Shown: positions 8,951 to 18,176, counted from the first letter of the stretch. The stretch: DNA of 64,000 bases from Pseudobutyrivibrio sp. ACV-2 (GCF_900107545.1 NZ_FNQZ01000005.1:1-64000), one strand, 5' to 3'. The notes: a model not told the origin generated them from the sequence alone. Program-made: numbers and translations.

Positions 8951-9357
8951 AACGACCTTCTCCTTAATATCTATAAAATAATTCCCCAATTATTTGTCTT
9001 TATTTTTGAATCATTTATTAAAGCAATAATTAATATTAACTCCTCAAACTAATTGTTGCTCTTATTGTATATAAAAAACACAGGTATTTGCCATAATTTT
9101 CTCATCTAAATATGACAATTTGTGTATTTTGCACCATTTTTCCATCACGTTTTAGGATTATTTATACAATAGTACCTTTGTTCGATTTCGCAGTATAGCA
9201 ATTTTTGATAATCAAGAAACAACAATTTAAAAGAATGTGAATAAATTGTGTGCTACATTGAAATTAACAAAAAGCTAGCCGGTAAATGAGTCATTTGTAC
9301 GACAAAACTAAATATGGAGGGAGGCTCATTTGCCCTAGTAATTAAGGAGGAGAAATA
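8951..9357. promoter_or_regulatory. Divergent promoter region, AraC gene / sugar ABC operon
   Basis: This 407-bp gap has no gene. For the minus strand a possible promoter is TGGCAA (9088-9093) with TATACA (9066-9071), spacing 16. The plus-strand side is AT-rich with no confident sigma-A promoter, as expected if activation by the AraC protein is needed. GGAGG-type ribosome binding sites precede both starts. Confidence 0.4.
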
Positions 9358-10656
9358 ATGAAAAAGAAAATTCTCGCGACCTTAATGGCCGCAATGATGG
9401 TTGCAACTGTATTTACAGGCTGTGGTTCATCATCAAGCTCATCTGATTCAGCTTCGGGGGATGCTGCATCAGCAGACGGTGTACAGGAAATCACATGGAT
9501 GTTCTGGGATGACCTTGATGCCACACAGGATCTTATCTCTCTTGGTTACAAGGAAAATGTTGAAAGATTCAACAAAGACTACGAAGGTAAGTATCACGTA
9601 AATGTAGTTACTACAAACCTTGAAGAATACTATGACAAGCTAAATGCGCTGGTAGCTGCTGGGGAAACACCAGATGTATTTATTGTCAGCCCAGGTCCAC
9701 AGCTTACAGATTATGTAGCACCTGGCATCGCTGCTCCACTTGATGATTATCTTGCACAGGATGGCTGGAAGGATACATTCACAAGCGATGCAGTATTTAC
9801 ACAGCAGACATACGACGGAAAGATTTACGCCGTTCCTCTTAATACAGCTGCAGCTTGCTGCTTCTACAACACAGAGATGTTTGAAGACGCAGGCGTTGAA
9901 GTTCCTACAAATTGGGATGAAATGCTCACAGCTTGTGACAAGCTTCAGAAAGCAGGTTACACACCAATCACTATTTCAGCTGGTACAGCATGGTGCCTCT
10001 CAATGGTTGCTGGTTACCTTTGCGAAGCTGAAGGCGTTGACCTTGCAAAGCTTGCAGATGGTTCTGCTTCTTGGGAGGATGGAAAGCTTGAGTCAGCAGC
10101 TAATAAGCTTTTAGAGCTTTCTAAGTACTTCCAGAAGACAGCAGCTGGTGATACAAACGATGTTGCTACAGCAAACTTCTACAATGAAGAAGCTGCTATC
10201 CTAATCCAGGGTTCATGGGCAATCGGACAGATCAACGGTGAAAACCCAGAGTTCGAGTCTAAGTGTGGTGTATTCCAGTTCCCAGGTGTTCAGAGACTTA
10301 TCGCAAAATCTGATTCACTTTGCATGAGCTCATCAACAAAGAATCCTGAAGCTTGTGCAGCATTCATGAAGTACTTCACAGATGACACAGCTCAGAAGTA
10401 CACAGCTGAGGTTGGTGGAAAGATTCCTGTAACAAAGGTTGAATACGATGCATCTGCAGCACCTGCACAGCTTGCATACGTTATGGACATATTTGAAAAC
10501 GCAAAGGGTACATTTGGTTTCTACAACGAATCAATGCCAACAACAGAGACAGGTTCTCACTTCGATGACACAATGGTTTCAGTATTCCTTGGTGATATGA
10601 CACCAGCAGAAGCTGCTACCGACATGGAAGAGTTCTATGAGGCTAATTGCCGTTAA
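9358..10656 (+). CDS. Sugar ABC transporter substrate-binding lipoprotein
   Basis: A 432-residue extracellular solute-binding protein of family 1. A lipoprotein signal (residues 1-22, basic MKKK start, hydrophobic core, lipobox FTGC with Cys22) is followed by a Ser-rich linker and the two-lobed binding fold (ITWMFWDDLDATQDLISLGY, TPDVFIVSPGPQLTDYV, KIYAVPLNTAAACCFYNTEM). Two permease genes and a GH43 gene follow, pointing to uptake of a xylan- or arabinoxylan-derived oligosaccharide. No ATPase is encoded here; a shared MsmK-type ATPase elsewhere is likely. Confidence 0.93.
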   Translation: MKKKILATLMAAMMVATVFTGCGSSSSSSDSASGDAASADGVQEITWMFWDDLDATQDLISLGYKENVERFNKDYEGKYHVNVVTTNLEEYYDKLNALVAAGETPDVFIVSPGPQLTDYVAPGIAAPLDDYLAQDGWKDTFTSDAVFTQQTYDGKIYAVPLNTAAACCFYNTEMFEDAGVEVPTNWDEMLTACDKLQKAGYTPITISAGTAWCLSMVAGYLCEAEGVDLAKLADGSASWEDGKLESAANKLLELSKYFQKTAAGDTNDVATANFYNEEAAILIQGSWAIGQINGENPEFESKCGVFQFPGVQRLIAKSDSLCMSSSTKNPEACAAFMKYFTDDTAQKYTAEVGGKIPVTKVEYDASAAPAQLAYVMDIFENAKGTFGFYNESMPTTETGSHFDDTMVSVFLGDMTPAEAATDMEEFYEANCR

Positions 10657-10687
10657 CATTCTTTTTCTTCAATACCTTTTATTATAT

Positions 10688-10710
10688 GGGGCGCAACTTC
10701 CCTGCGCCCC
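10688..10710 (+). promoter_or_regulatory. Intercistronic hairpin after the binding-protein gene
   Basis: GGGGCGCA (10688-10695) pairs with TGCGCCCC (10703-10710), with only a weak T-rich tail. Hairpins in this position usually protect the binding-protein mRNA or partly terminate transcription, so that less permease is made than binding protein. Confidence 0.65.
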
Positions 10711-10750
10711 ACTTCTTTTACCAAAAATCAGCATTTAAGGAAGATTAGTT

Positions 10751-11635
10751 ATGGATAAATTATTAAGAAATAAAAAAGCCATTATTATTTTTATGGCACC
10801 AGCGTTGATTCTGTTTACATTTATTCTATTTATTCCAATTTGCCAGTCCGTATATTACTCATTCTGTGATTACAACGCACTGACACCACCAAAATTTGTT
10901 GGATTAAAAAATTATCAGGCATTAATCGGGGACAAAACTTTAAAAATAGCACTGAAAAATTCGGTATTCTTTCTTATATATTCCTGTGTAACTCAGCTTA
11001 TTATGGGTCTGTTTTTAGCAGCCCTTCTTACAAACATAGATAAGGGAAGAAACCTTTTCAAAAATATCATATATCTGCCATGTGTACTTTCATCTGCAGC
11101 TCTTGGTCTATTGTGGATGTTCATCTTCAGTCCAAAACTTGGTATCAATCAGCTCCTTGAGAAAGTTGGCATCGAAGGCCCACTGTGGCTTATGGATACA
11201 AAGGGATTTATCATTCTTCCAATGTGGGTAATCGCATTTGTAGCTTTATGGCAATACGTCGGTCAATCAATGATGCTTTACATGGCTCAGATTTCCGGCA
11301 TTAGCAAATCCTTATATGAGGCAAGTTACATTGATGGTTGCAGCAAGGTGAAGAGCTTTAGATACATCACTCTCCCACTCATTCGCCCAATGGTTGCAAC
11401 CGCAATGTCACTTAATGCAATTGGCTCTCTTAAATTCTTCGACATGATTTTCAACATGACAGAAGGTGGCCCAAACCACAAGACAGAGGTACTTGCTACT
11501 CACCTGTATCAGCAGGGTTTTAAATATTTCAAATACGGCTACGCCAGCGCGATTGGCGTGCTGCTTTTAGTGCTTTGTCTGGCCGTTACGCTGTTTATAA
11601 ATAAGGTGGTAAAAACTGAGCAGTACGAGATGTAG
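10751..11635 (+). CDS. Sugar ABC transporter permease (MalF/UgpA type)
   Basis: A 294-residue integral membrane protein with six predicted helices. The cytoplasmic EAA loop is recognisable as EASYIDGCSKVKSFRYITLP (about residues 195-214), where the ATPase docks. It begins 95 bp after the binding-protein gene and is separated from the second permease by 11 bp. It forms half of the membrane channel of the importer. Confidence 0.93.
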   Translation: MDKLLRNKKAIIIFMAPALILFTFILFIPICQSVYYSFCDYNALTPPKFVGLKNYQALIGDKTLKIALKNSVFFLIYSCVTQLIMGLFLAALLTNIDKGRNLFKNIIYLPCVLSSAALGLLWMFIFSPKLGINQLLEKVGIEGPLWLMDTKGFIILPMWVIAFVALWQYVGQSMMLYMAQISGISKSLYEASYIDGCSKVKSFRYITLPLIRPMVATAMSLNAIGSLKFFDMIFNMTEGGPNHKTEVLATHLYQQGFKYFKYGYASAIGVLLLVLCLAVTLFINKVVKTEQYEM

Positions 11636-11646
11636 GAGTATATACT

Positions 11647-12474
11647 ATGAAAAAATTATCAATATCCAAAATCATTATTTATATTTTTCTGGTGCTCATG
11701 GCTATACTGTACCTGGCACCACTACTTTGGACATTTAATGTGGCATTCAAGACAAATAAAGAGATTTTTACTGCTCCATTTGCTCTGCCACAAAATCCAA
11801 CCTTTGAAAATTTCACATTTGCATGGACTGCCGGAAAGCTGGGCATCGCAACACTTAACTCATTTATCGTATGTGTAGTTACTCTTTTGCTCAGCATGGT
11901 TATCGGCTCAATGGCAGCCTTTGGAATCGCTCGTATGCGCTGGAAGGGCGCACATCTTGCTTTGGTATATTTCCTTACAGGCATGATGATTCCTGTGCAC
12001 TGCGTATTGATTCCTTTATTTACACGTTTTGCCAAGGTTGGCCTTTCAAACAGCCTTACTGGTCTGATTCTTCCATATCTGACCTTTGCTCTTCCAATCA
12101 CCATATTTATCATGGTTGGATTCTTCGAAGGCATGCCAAACGAACTGATTGAAAGTGCCTGCATCGACGGTGCAACAATCTATCAGATTTTCTTTAAGGT
12201 TTGTCTTCCACTTGGTAAAACCGGACTTTTCGTTACAGGACTTATGACCTTCGTAGGCAACTGGAACGAGCTTTTACTTGCAATGGTATTTATATCTGAC
12301 GATTTAAAGAAAACACTTCCTGTTTCTCTTTCAAAATTCGTTGGACCTTACAATACAAATTACTCACAGATGTTTGCAGCTATTATCATCGCAATCGTAC
12401 CAACAATCATTGTATATTGTGCTTTCTCTAACCAGATTGTAGATGGATTAACAGCTGGAGCTGTTAAGGGATAA
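11647..12474 (+). CDS. Sugar ABC transporter permease (MalG/UgpE type)
   Basis: A 275-residue partner permease with six predicted membrane helices. Its EAA-type loop is ESACIDGATIYQIFFKVCLP (about residues 173-192). MalG-type features include the N-terminal LAPLLWTFNVAFKTNKEIF segment and a C-terminus ending QIVDGLTAGAVKG. It pairs with the preceding permease; the GH43 gene follows within the same apparent operon. Confidence 0.93.
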   Translation: MKKLSISKIIIYIFLVLMAILYLAPLLWTFNVAFKTNKEIFTAPFALPQNPTFENFTFAWTAGKLGIATLNSFIVCVVTLLLSMVIGSMAAFGIARMRWKGAHLALVYFLTGMMIPVHCVLIPLFTRFAKVGLSNSLTGLILPYLTFALPITIFIMVGFFEGMPNELIESACIDGATIYQIFFKVCLPLGKTGLFVTGLMTFVGNWNELLLAMVFISDDLKKTLPVSLSKFVGPYNTNYSQMFAAIIIAIVPTIIVYCAFSNQIVDGLTAGAVKG

Positions 12475-12555
12475 GGAGACAAGCATTAATGGCTGCGCTT
12501 TCCCGCTAGCCTTATAGTGAGTAAATTACTATTATTAACAGGAGATTTTAAAAAC

Positions 12556-13530
12556 ATGAAACCACAAAACAAACCCCTAATCACTGAACTTTTCACTGCA
12601 GATCCTTCTGCACATGTCTACGAGGACAAGATTTACATCTATCCTTCACATGACATCCCTCACAATGGTGAAGACAACGACAATGGTGATGAATACCAAA
12701 TGGAAGACTACCATGTATTTTCAATGGAGGAAGGCTCAGATGAAGTAACAGACTACGGCATGGTACTTCATCAGACGCAAGTCCCTTGGGTAAGCAATCA
12801 GATGTGGGCACCTGATTGTGTATTTAAAAATGGAATCTACCACCTGGTATTCCCAGCTAGAGACAAGGATGGAATATTTAGAATAGGCATTGCAGAAGGC
12901 AAAAACCCTGCAGGACCATTTACACCAAGACCTGATTATATTCCAGGAAGCTTTAGCATCGACCCTTGCTCTTTCATCGACGATGATGAAAAAGTATATA
13001 TCTACTTCGGCGGTCTCTGGGGCGGTCAGCTTGAAAAATACCGCACTGGTACATTTGATCCAAACGGTGCAGAGCCAGAAAAGAATGAGCATGCTGTATG
13101 GCCAAAGGTTGGTCTTATGAAGGATGACATGAGTGGATTTGAGAAAGAGCCTGTAGATGTGGTTATTCTAGATGAGAATGGCAATGAGCTTTTAGCTGGT
13201 GATGAGGATCGCAGATATTTCGAAGATCCATGGATGCATAAGCACAATGGCAAGTATTACTTCTCTTATTCTACTGGCACCACACACTATATCGTATATG
13301 CGGTAGCTGATAATCCATATGGCCCATTCACCTATCAGGGACGAATCCTTGAACCAGTACTTGGCTGGACCACACACCACTCTATCGTAGAGTATCACGG
13401 TAAAACATATCTGTTCTACCACGATTGTGAAATATCTCAAGGTATCAACCACAGACGAAATGTTAAGTACTGTGAGCTTGAATACAATGAAGATGGCACC
13501 TTTAAAACCATTACACCTGAATATAACTAA
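12556..13530 (+). CDS. GH43 glycoside hydrolase (beta-xylosidase/arabinofuranosidase type)
   Basis: A 324-residue intracellular five-bladed beta-propeller glycosidase. The three expected GH43 acidic residues are visible: base Asp16 (FTADPSAHVY), pKa-modulating Asp136 (SIDPCSF) and acid Glu223 (RRYFEDPWMH). There is no signal peptide or carbohydrate-binding module, consistent with cleaving imported oligosaccharides. The start at 12556 is chosen because ACAGGAG lies about 11 bases upstream; the frame extends back to a GTG at 12517 without such support. It closes the importer operon and is followed by a terminator. Specificity between xylose and arabinose linkages cannot be settled. Confidence 0.9.
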   Translation: MKPQNKPLITELFTADPSAHVYEDKIYIYPSHDIPHNGEDNDNGDEYQMEDYHVFSMEEGSDEVTDYGMVLHQTQVPWVSNQMWAPDCVFKNGIYHLVFPARDKDGIFRIGIAEGKNPAGPFTPRPDYIPGSFSIDPCSFIDDDEKVYIYFGGLWGGQLEKYRTGTFDPNGAEPEKNEHAVWPKVGLMKDDMSGFEKEPVDVVILDENGNELLAGDEDRRYFEDPWMHKHNGKYYFSYSTGTTHYIVYAVADNPYGPFTYQGRILEPVLGWTTHHSIVEYHGKTYLFYHDCEISQGINHRRNVKYCELEYNEDGTFKTITPEYN

Positions 13531-13536
13531 TTCCGT

Positions 13537-13568
13537 AAAGTCCTTTGATTTACTCAAGGGACTTTTTT
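13537..13568 (+). terminator. Terminator of the sugar importer-GH43 operon
   Basis: AAAGTCCTTTGA (13537-13548) pairs with TCAAGGGACTTT (13554-13565) with one mismatch, followed by a run of T. Confidence 0.85.
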
Positions 13569-13668
13569 TCATAATTTTTTATACACAATTGTATGTTATC
13601 ATCGTGACACGGGTTGGAATGTAGACGTATCTGTATCCATTGTATGAGTGTTAGGAGTGAAAGCAGTT

Positions 13669-15339
13669 ATGAAGATTAGACGCTTTCGAAGAGCAGCAGC
13701 TTTAATATATTCATTTATCGTTATCATAAGTATATGTGTTGGTTTTCAATATTCCAATGATTCTGATAGTGAATACCGTGAGGATTTCCGATATTTGAAT
13801 GAAAACTGGTCTGTAGATGGACAGCCCATTGAGTTTCCTTACGGTGAAAGTGAGCAGGCTTTTACTATTAAAAATACTTTGCCTGAAGTAAGGAACAACG
13901 AGTTTCTTATTATCAGGGCCTACTATGATACATTTTCAGCCCATATTGACGGTGAAGAAGTGGGGCATTCCGTTGAAAATGTATTTTTAGGCCGTTCTAC
14001 TGTAGCTGGGAAAAAAGAGTTTTGGATTCCTTTATACGAAAAATATTCAGGTAAGGACATTTCTATTGATATGAAGATGCGCAAGGAGCTCTACGGTGCA
14101 TCTATATCAGAGGCATTTATAACAAGCCGCGCCCTTTACGGCACCAGAGTAGCAAAAGAAAACATCATTCTTATACTATTTTTTGCAGCTTTTACTGTCA
14201 CAGGTATCATTGAAATTATAATCGCCTGCACCTTTGCCATCACAACTGCAGGGAAAAATCGTAGAAGGATTTTCGGAGCTTTACTCTATGCCGGTATATT
14301 TTCAATTGGTTCCGCCCAATGGATGTTGAATGACTGCAGGCTTCCTTTTATACTGTTTGGACACATAGTAGGTTATTCTATCCTCACCATTCTCTCTTAC
14401 CACATTATGCCTCTATTATTTTTCCGAATGCAGCGCTATGTGTATGAAAGAGATACCTTGGTAGACTATGTGGTAGGTGATACTATCTCTGGGATCTCAT
14501 GCATTGCAGTTTGTCTGGCTTTATTCGGTGTCACAGAATGGGGCACTTTGATTTATTTAGGCCAAATCTACATAGTAGTAGTATTTTTAGCAACAGGCTA
14601 CTACTCAATTGTTGATGTAATAAACAGAAAGAACTCCGGAAAAAATCTGATAGTCTCATATGTGAATCTGGCATTTATTGTTTTAGCTTTGATTTCACTT
14701 GTACTCTATATTAACAATGTGCTTTTCAGATATGTAGACATCCTTGTTTTTGATATATATCTTTATGTTCTGGCTCAGGTACTTTTGATTTATAAAAGAA
14801 TTAGCATGTCCATCAAAGAACAACAGGAGTACGATATCACAAAATTTTATGCCTTCAATGATGAACTTACGAAGCTTGGTAACAGGAGAAAATTTTACCT
14901 GACCATAGACGAACTCAAAAAGAATGGATTGCCAAAGGATTTCACAATCATAATGGTGGATTCCAACAGACTGAAATACTACAACGATAACTTTGGTCAC
15001 GAGGCTGGGGATGAGCTGATAGCCACCACTGCAAAAATACTTCAGTCCACATTTGAAGGCTTTGAGAAAGCAAATATTTGTCGAATAGGTGGAGATGAAT
15101 TTGCAATTTCTCTTCTAGCCCAAAAGTCAGAGGTGGAAAAGGCCATCCTCCTGTTTAAAACCAGGCTGTCAGAATACAAAGGACAATATATAAATAGTAT
15201 GTCCGCAAGCGTGGGCTACGCCCAATATAGTGACTACCCTGGTTCAACTGTGGATGAACTTCAGACAAAAGCTGACGAGGCTATGTATAAAGACAAAAGT
15301 ACTTTCTATCAGGCCAGTGGTTTTGATAGACGAAAATAA
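13669..15339 (+). CDS. Membrane-bound GGDEF protein (probable diguanylate cyclase)
   Basis: A 556-residue protein with an N-terminal membrane anchor (about residues 8-28), an extracytoplasmic domain (about 35-150, beta-rich, resembling 7TMR-DISM sensory domains), about seven membrane helices (about 155-375) and a C-terminal GGDEF domain (about 395-550). The catalytic motif is intact (RIGGDEFAISL) and DELTKLGNRRKFY starts the domain. The product-binding I-site RxxD is not conserved (FEKA occupies that place), so feedback inhibition may be absent. The start at 13669 follows TAGGAG by 11 bases; an in-frame GTG lies 21 bases earlier. The gene is monocistronic. Confidence 0.87.
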   Translation: MKIRRFRRAAALIYSFIVIISICVGFQYSNDSDSEYREDFRYLNENWSVDGQPIEFPYGESEQAFTIKNTLPEVRNNEFLIIRAYYDTFSAHIDGEEVGHSVENVFLGRSTVAGKKEFWIPLYEKYSGKDISIDMKMRKELYGASISEAFITSRALYGTRVAKENIILILFFAAFTVTGIIEIIIACTFAITTAGKNRRRIFGALLYAGIFSIGSAQWMLNDCRLPFILFGHIVGYSILTILSYHIMPLLFFRMQRYVYERDTLVDYVVGDTISGISCIAVCLALFGVTEWGTLIYLGQIYIVVVFLATGYYSIVDVINRKNSGKNLIVSYVNLAFIVLALISLVLYINNVLFRYVDILVFDIYLYVLAQVLLIYKRISMSIKEQQEYDITKFYAFNDELTKLGNRRKFYLTIDELKKNGLPKDFTIIMVDSNRLKYYNDNFGHEAGDELIATTAKILQSTFEGFEKANICRIGGDEFAISLLAQKSEVEKAILLFKTRLSEYKGQYINSMSASVGYAQYSDYPGSTVDELQTKADEAMYKDKSTFYQASGFDRRK

Positions 15340-15372
15340 CAAGAGCCCTACCATTTTTGGTAGAGCCCTTGT
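15339..15372. terminator. Shared bidirectional terminator
   Basis: An imperfect stem (15339-15353 with 15358-15372, two A-C mismatches) with a TTTT loop lies between the convergent GGDEF and DUF2798 genes. Confidence 0.65.
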
Positions 15373-15374
15373 AA

Positions 15375-15875
15375 TTAGCAAGCTTCTGCTTTATTTGTTT
15401 GTGGATTTTTTGAAATAGCTCTCATAATAAGACCAAATACATTTCTAACAAATGGGCCAGCAAAAAATATCTGCCAGCAAAGAGCCATTGGGAAATTCAT
15501 GGCTGTAGTCTGAAGCCATACTGCTATGATTTCACTTCCTGCATCCTTAAAAAGAATTGTAGCTGCAAGACTCATAAGTGGACACATAAGGCATACAGAC
15601 ATAGCTGATATACCAAGAATCATCATAATCATAGGATCCTTGCCTGGTGTAACAAATCTAAATGCAAGCTTTTGTGCAAGCTTTCCTACAAATAAAAGCT
15701 CAAGCACGACTGCGATAGGCCACATAATGATAATCTCATGGAAGGCTGCAAGGAAAACATAATTGTGCATTCCTCCAACGTTAAGTGAAATGTTATAGCA
15801 AATCATTGCATAAACCATCACAAATGCCATAAAGGCAGTAAAAAATACATCCTGTAGTTTGCTCTGTGGTAACAT
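15375..15875 (-). CDS. DUF2798-family membrane protein
   Basis: A 166-residue integral membrane protein with four predicted helices arranged as two related halves (DVFFTAFMAFVMVYAMICYN and ISAMSVCLMCPLMSLAATIL each begin a half), as in DUF2798 proteins. Function is unknown. It is a single-gene unit with a clear promoter about 125 bp upstream and a compact potentially folded leader between promoter and ribosome binding site, so its expression may be controlled at the RNA level. The start is supported by GAGAGG upstream of the ATG. Confidence 0.75.
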   Translation of the reverse strand: MLPQSKLQDVFFTAFMAFVMVYAMICYNISLNVGGMHNYVFLAAFHEIIIMWPIAVVLELLFVGKLAQKLAFRFVTPGKDPMIMMILGISAMSVCLMCPLMSLAATILFKDAGSEIIAVWLQTTAMNFPMALCWQIFFAGPFVRNVFGLIMRAISKNPQTNKAEAC

Positions 15876-15905
15876 AAATATTTCCTCTCTTTCTTAATAA
15901 AATGG

Positions 15906-15976
15906 AGAAGATATCTGTGTTGTTCGTTAGCATCCTACAGGATGTGCGTTTCCAATATAATACCCTGAAATCTTCT
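15906..15976 (-). promoter_or_regulatory. Structured 5' leader of the DUF2798 gene
   Basis: In the transcript AGAAGAT (complement of 15970-15976) can pair with ATCTTCT (complement of 15906-15912), closing a 71-nt domain that contains a CATCC/GGAUG hairpin (around 15931-15944) and unpaired-looking purine-rich segments. It lies between the promoter and the ribosome binding site. No known riboswitch consensus was recognised. Confidence 0.4.
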
Positions 15977-16000
15977 ATATGTTTTTCCCGATAGTCAAGG

Positions 16001-16029
16001 ATTATAGCAGATTATTTTGGTATGTGTAA
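16001..16029 (-). promoter_or_regulatory. Sigma-A promoter of the DUF2798 gene
   Basis: On the minus strand a -35 TTACAC (16024-16029) and a -10 TATAAT (16001-16006) are separated by 17 bp. Transcription should start near 15994, giving a leader of about 118 nt. Confidence 0.65.
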
Positions 16030-16080
16030 GTGTTTTTTTATTTTTTATAGAATAGCAAATTTCATCAGAAATTAGCCATC

Positions 16081-17076
16081 TTAAACCTGCACAAATGCAG
16101 GTGTGTCAGCTGGAGCCTCAAGAAGCTTCTTTAGTTCATCATCTACCTTTAACAATGTGATTGAGAAGCCTTCCATATCCAGGGATGTCATATAGTTGCC
16201 TACAAGAGTTTTTGCTATCTTGATGCCCTTGCTATCAAGAACCTCCTTTACATGCTTATTAGCAATAAAAAGTTCCATAAGAGGTGTGCCTCCCATGCCA
16301 TTTACCATGACTGCTACCTCATCGCCTGAGTTGTAGATACCTTCTGCAAAAATCTTGTCTAAAAGTTTATCTGCTATCTCATTTACAGTACCTATCTTTT
16401 CACGGTTTACTCCAGGCTCACCATGGATTCCAATACCAATTTCGATTTCATCTTCTGCTAAATCAAAGCTTGGCTTTCCTGCAGCCGGAACTGTGCAGGC
16501 ATCCACTGCCATACCCATTGAACGGACATTTTCGATAACCTTTTCAGCCACACGCTTAACATCAGCTAGACTGCCACCTGCTTCTGCACAGGCACCTGCA
16601 ATCTTGTGTACAAAAATAGTACCAGCTATTCCACGACGGCCTGTGGTCCAGGTGCTGTTTTCCACAGCCACATCATCAGCTGTGATAACCTGCTCTACCT
16701 CGATGCCTTCATCACGAGCCATATCTGCTGCCATTTCAAAATTCATTACATCACCAGTGTAGTTTTTGATTACAAGCAAAACGCCCTTGCCGCCATCTGC
16801 AGCTTTGATTGCCTCATAAACCTGATCAGGTGTTGGAGATGTAAATACTGCACCGGCAACTGCTCCATCCAACATGCCCTTGCCTACATATCCACCATGG
16901 GCAGGCTCATGACCACTACCACCGCCTGATACCAGGGCAACCTTGCCTTTAGAGCCACCTGCTCTAACTACAACATCAAGCCCATCCAAACGACGGATGT
17001 ACTGTGGATATGCGGCTACCATACCCTCTAGCATTTCATCTACCACGTTGTCCACTTCATTAATCAGTTTTTTCAT
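16081..17076 (-). CDS. dhaK: Dihydroxyacetone kinase subunit DhaK
   Basis: The 331-residue substrate-binding subunit of PEP-dependent dihydroxyacetone kinase. His218, which holds dihydroxyacetone covalently, is visible in IGIGIHGEPG at the expected position. GGGSGHEPAHGGYVGKGM (about residues 51-68) is the phosphate/substrate loop. It phosphorylates dihydroxyacetone to DHAP with the DhaL-bound ADP, recharged by DhaM. It is last in the dhaL-dhaM-dhaK operon, 45 bp after dhaM. Length is normal. A fragment matching the 5' arm of the dispersed hairpin element lies in the gap before it. Confidence 0.95.
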   Translation of the reverse strand: MKKLINEVDNVVDEMLEGMVAAYPQYIRRLDGLDVVVRAGGSKGKVALVSGGGSGHEPAHGGYVGKGMLDGAVAGAVFTSPTPDQVYEAIKAADGGKGVLLVIKNYTGDVMNFEMAADMARDEGIEVEQVITADDVAVENSTWTTGRRGIAGTIFVHKIAGACAEAGGSLADVKRVAEKVIENVRSMGMAVDACTVPAAGKPSFDLAEDEIEIGIGIHGEPGVNREKIGTVNEIADKLLDKIFAEGIYNSGDEVAVMVNGMGGTPLMELFIANKHVKEVLDSKGIKIAKTLVGNYMTSLDMEGFSITLLKVDDELKKLLEAPADTPAFVQV

Positions 17077-17104
17077 ACATTTACCTCCTCCTTAGGTATT
17101 CTCT

Positions 17105-17124
17105 CGCCTGTTACGCTAACGTTA
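17105..17124. repeat. Remnant of the dispersed hairpin element (one arm)
   Basis: The sequence CGCCTGTTACGCTAAC (17105-17120) is identical to the base of the 5' arm of the hairpin element at 32331-32346. No matching 3' arm follows, because dhaM coding sequence begins here. It sits just upstream of dhaK on the same side as the intact copies sit upstream of their genes. Confidence 0.5.
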
Positions 17125-17514
17125 TAAGATCTTCTTCTGTCCACGACAGTCTTCTGCGGATTTTAGGACTGCTTCCAGGCTATTTCCAACCATTGCACTC
17201 ACTGCGGCGGCTATGGTGCCTTCTACTAACGGTGCATCCGCTAAGACTACCTTTATATCTTCATCTTCAAGAAGCTCTATTGCTGTCTCGGAGCTCATTA
17301 CCCCACTTCCAAGATCAGCTAATACTACCACCCCATCTCCGTCATTTGCCTGACGGATTGCTTCGGAAATACGAATTGCATCTGTGCCAATGGAACCGTC
17401 CTCCATTCCCCCGGCTGCTACAATCCCTTTATGCTTTGAAGCTATCTCTGCAGTTAAATCTTTTAGGCCCTCAGCTATTTTTCCACTATGGGATACCAAA
17501 ACAAGTCCAACCAT
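17122..17514 (-). CDS. dhaM: Dihydroxyacetone kinase phosphoryl-donor subunit DhaM
   Basis: A 130-residue PTS EIIA-mannose-like protein that carries phosphate from HPr to the ADP bound in DhaL. His9 in LVLVSHSGKIAEG is the phosphorylation site. Only the EIIA-like domain is present, without the HPr and EI-like extensions found in some Gram-negative DhaM. The start at 17514 is preferred over the ATG at 17520 because AAGGAG in the end of dhaL lies nine bases before it, but only three before the earlier ATG. Presence of DhaM shows the PEP-dependent rather than ATP-dependent kinase. Confidence 0.93.
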   Translation of the reverse strand: MVGLVLVSHSGKIAEGLKDLTAEIASKHKGIVAAGGMEDGSIGTDAIRISEAIRQANDGDGVVVLADLGSGVMSSETAIELLEDEDIKVVLADAPLVEGTIAAAVSAMVGNSLEAVLKSAEDCRGQKKIL

Positions 17515-17520
17515 ACACAT

Positions 17521-18141
17521 TTACTCCTTTAAAAAATCTCTGATTGTTTCTAGTGTCATGGTAAGAGATGTGGCGCCTGGGTCCTGATGACCTATACTAC
17601 GGTCTCCTAAATAGCTGGCACGTCCTTTTGTGGCTGCGATAGTTTTTGTAAACTCAACGCCTTCTGCTGCCGCTGTACAAGCCGCATCAAGAGCCTCTAC
17701 TAAGCTGGCACCACCTGCTATCTTTTCTGAAAATACATCTGTCGCTGGCATCAAGGCATCAAGCATCGTCTTTTCTCCCTTTACTGCTTTTCCTCGCTTT
17801 TGAATGCCTGCTATTGCAGCTTCAAGTGCGGCTTTGAAGTCTTCCCCACCTACTTCTGTTTTGCCTGCAAATACCTTTGCAGCCTCCATGTAGGCTGTGC
17901 CATACAGCGGACCAGATGCTCCACCCACAGTAGAAAGCAGAGTCATGCCTGTTTTCTTTAGGACATTTCCAATATCTGCATCCTCTGGGTCCACTTTTTC
18001 GATTACTGCCTGAAAGCCCCTGGCCATGTTGACACCGTGATCAGCATCGCCTATTTCTCTGTCTAAATCGGTGAGAAAATCTTTATTTTCAATGATTTTC
18101 TCGCCTATCTGCTTCAGGCAATCATACACCTTTGTAGACAT
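17521..18141 (-). CDS. dhaL: Dihydroxyacetone kinase ADP-binding subunit DhaL
   Basis: A 206-residue all-helical nucleotide-binding subunit. The metal-binding motif is in REIGDADHGVNMARG (about residues 26-40), with further conserved GGASGPLYGTAY and GRASYLGDRSIGHQDPGA. First gene of the dhaLMK operon; its stop region contains the dhaM ribosome binding site. The start follows GGGGG. An extended -10 promoter lies about 37 bp upstream. Confidence 0.95.
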   Translation of the reverse strand: MSTKVYDCLKQIGEKIIENKDFLTDLDREIGDADHGVNMARGFQAVIEKVDPEDADIGNVLKKTGMTLLSTVGGASGPLYGTAYMEAAKVFAGKTEVGGEDFKAALEAAIAGIQKRGKAVKGEKTMLDALMPATDVFSEKIAGGASLVEALDAACTAAAEGVEFTKTIAATKGRASYLGDRSIGHQDPGATSLTMTLETIRDFLKE

Positions 18142-18176
18142 AAAAATTCCCCCTTTGTTAAAATTTTGCTAAGTTA

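Noticed and set aside
8951-9357. Catabolite repression (cre) site or strong promoter for the sugar ABC operon
   Set aside because: No good match to the cre consensus and no well-spaced -35/-10 pair on the plus strand.
15876-16000. Known riboswitch (TPP, SAM, purine, c-di-GMP, fluoride, THF) before the DUF2798 gene
   Set aside because: None of the conserved cores of these classes could be matched by eye.
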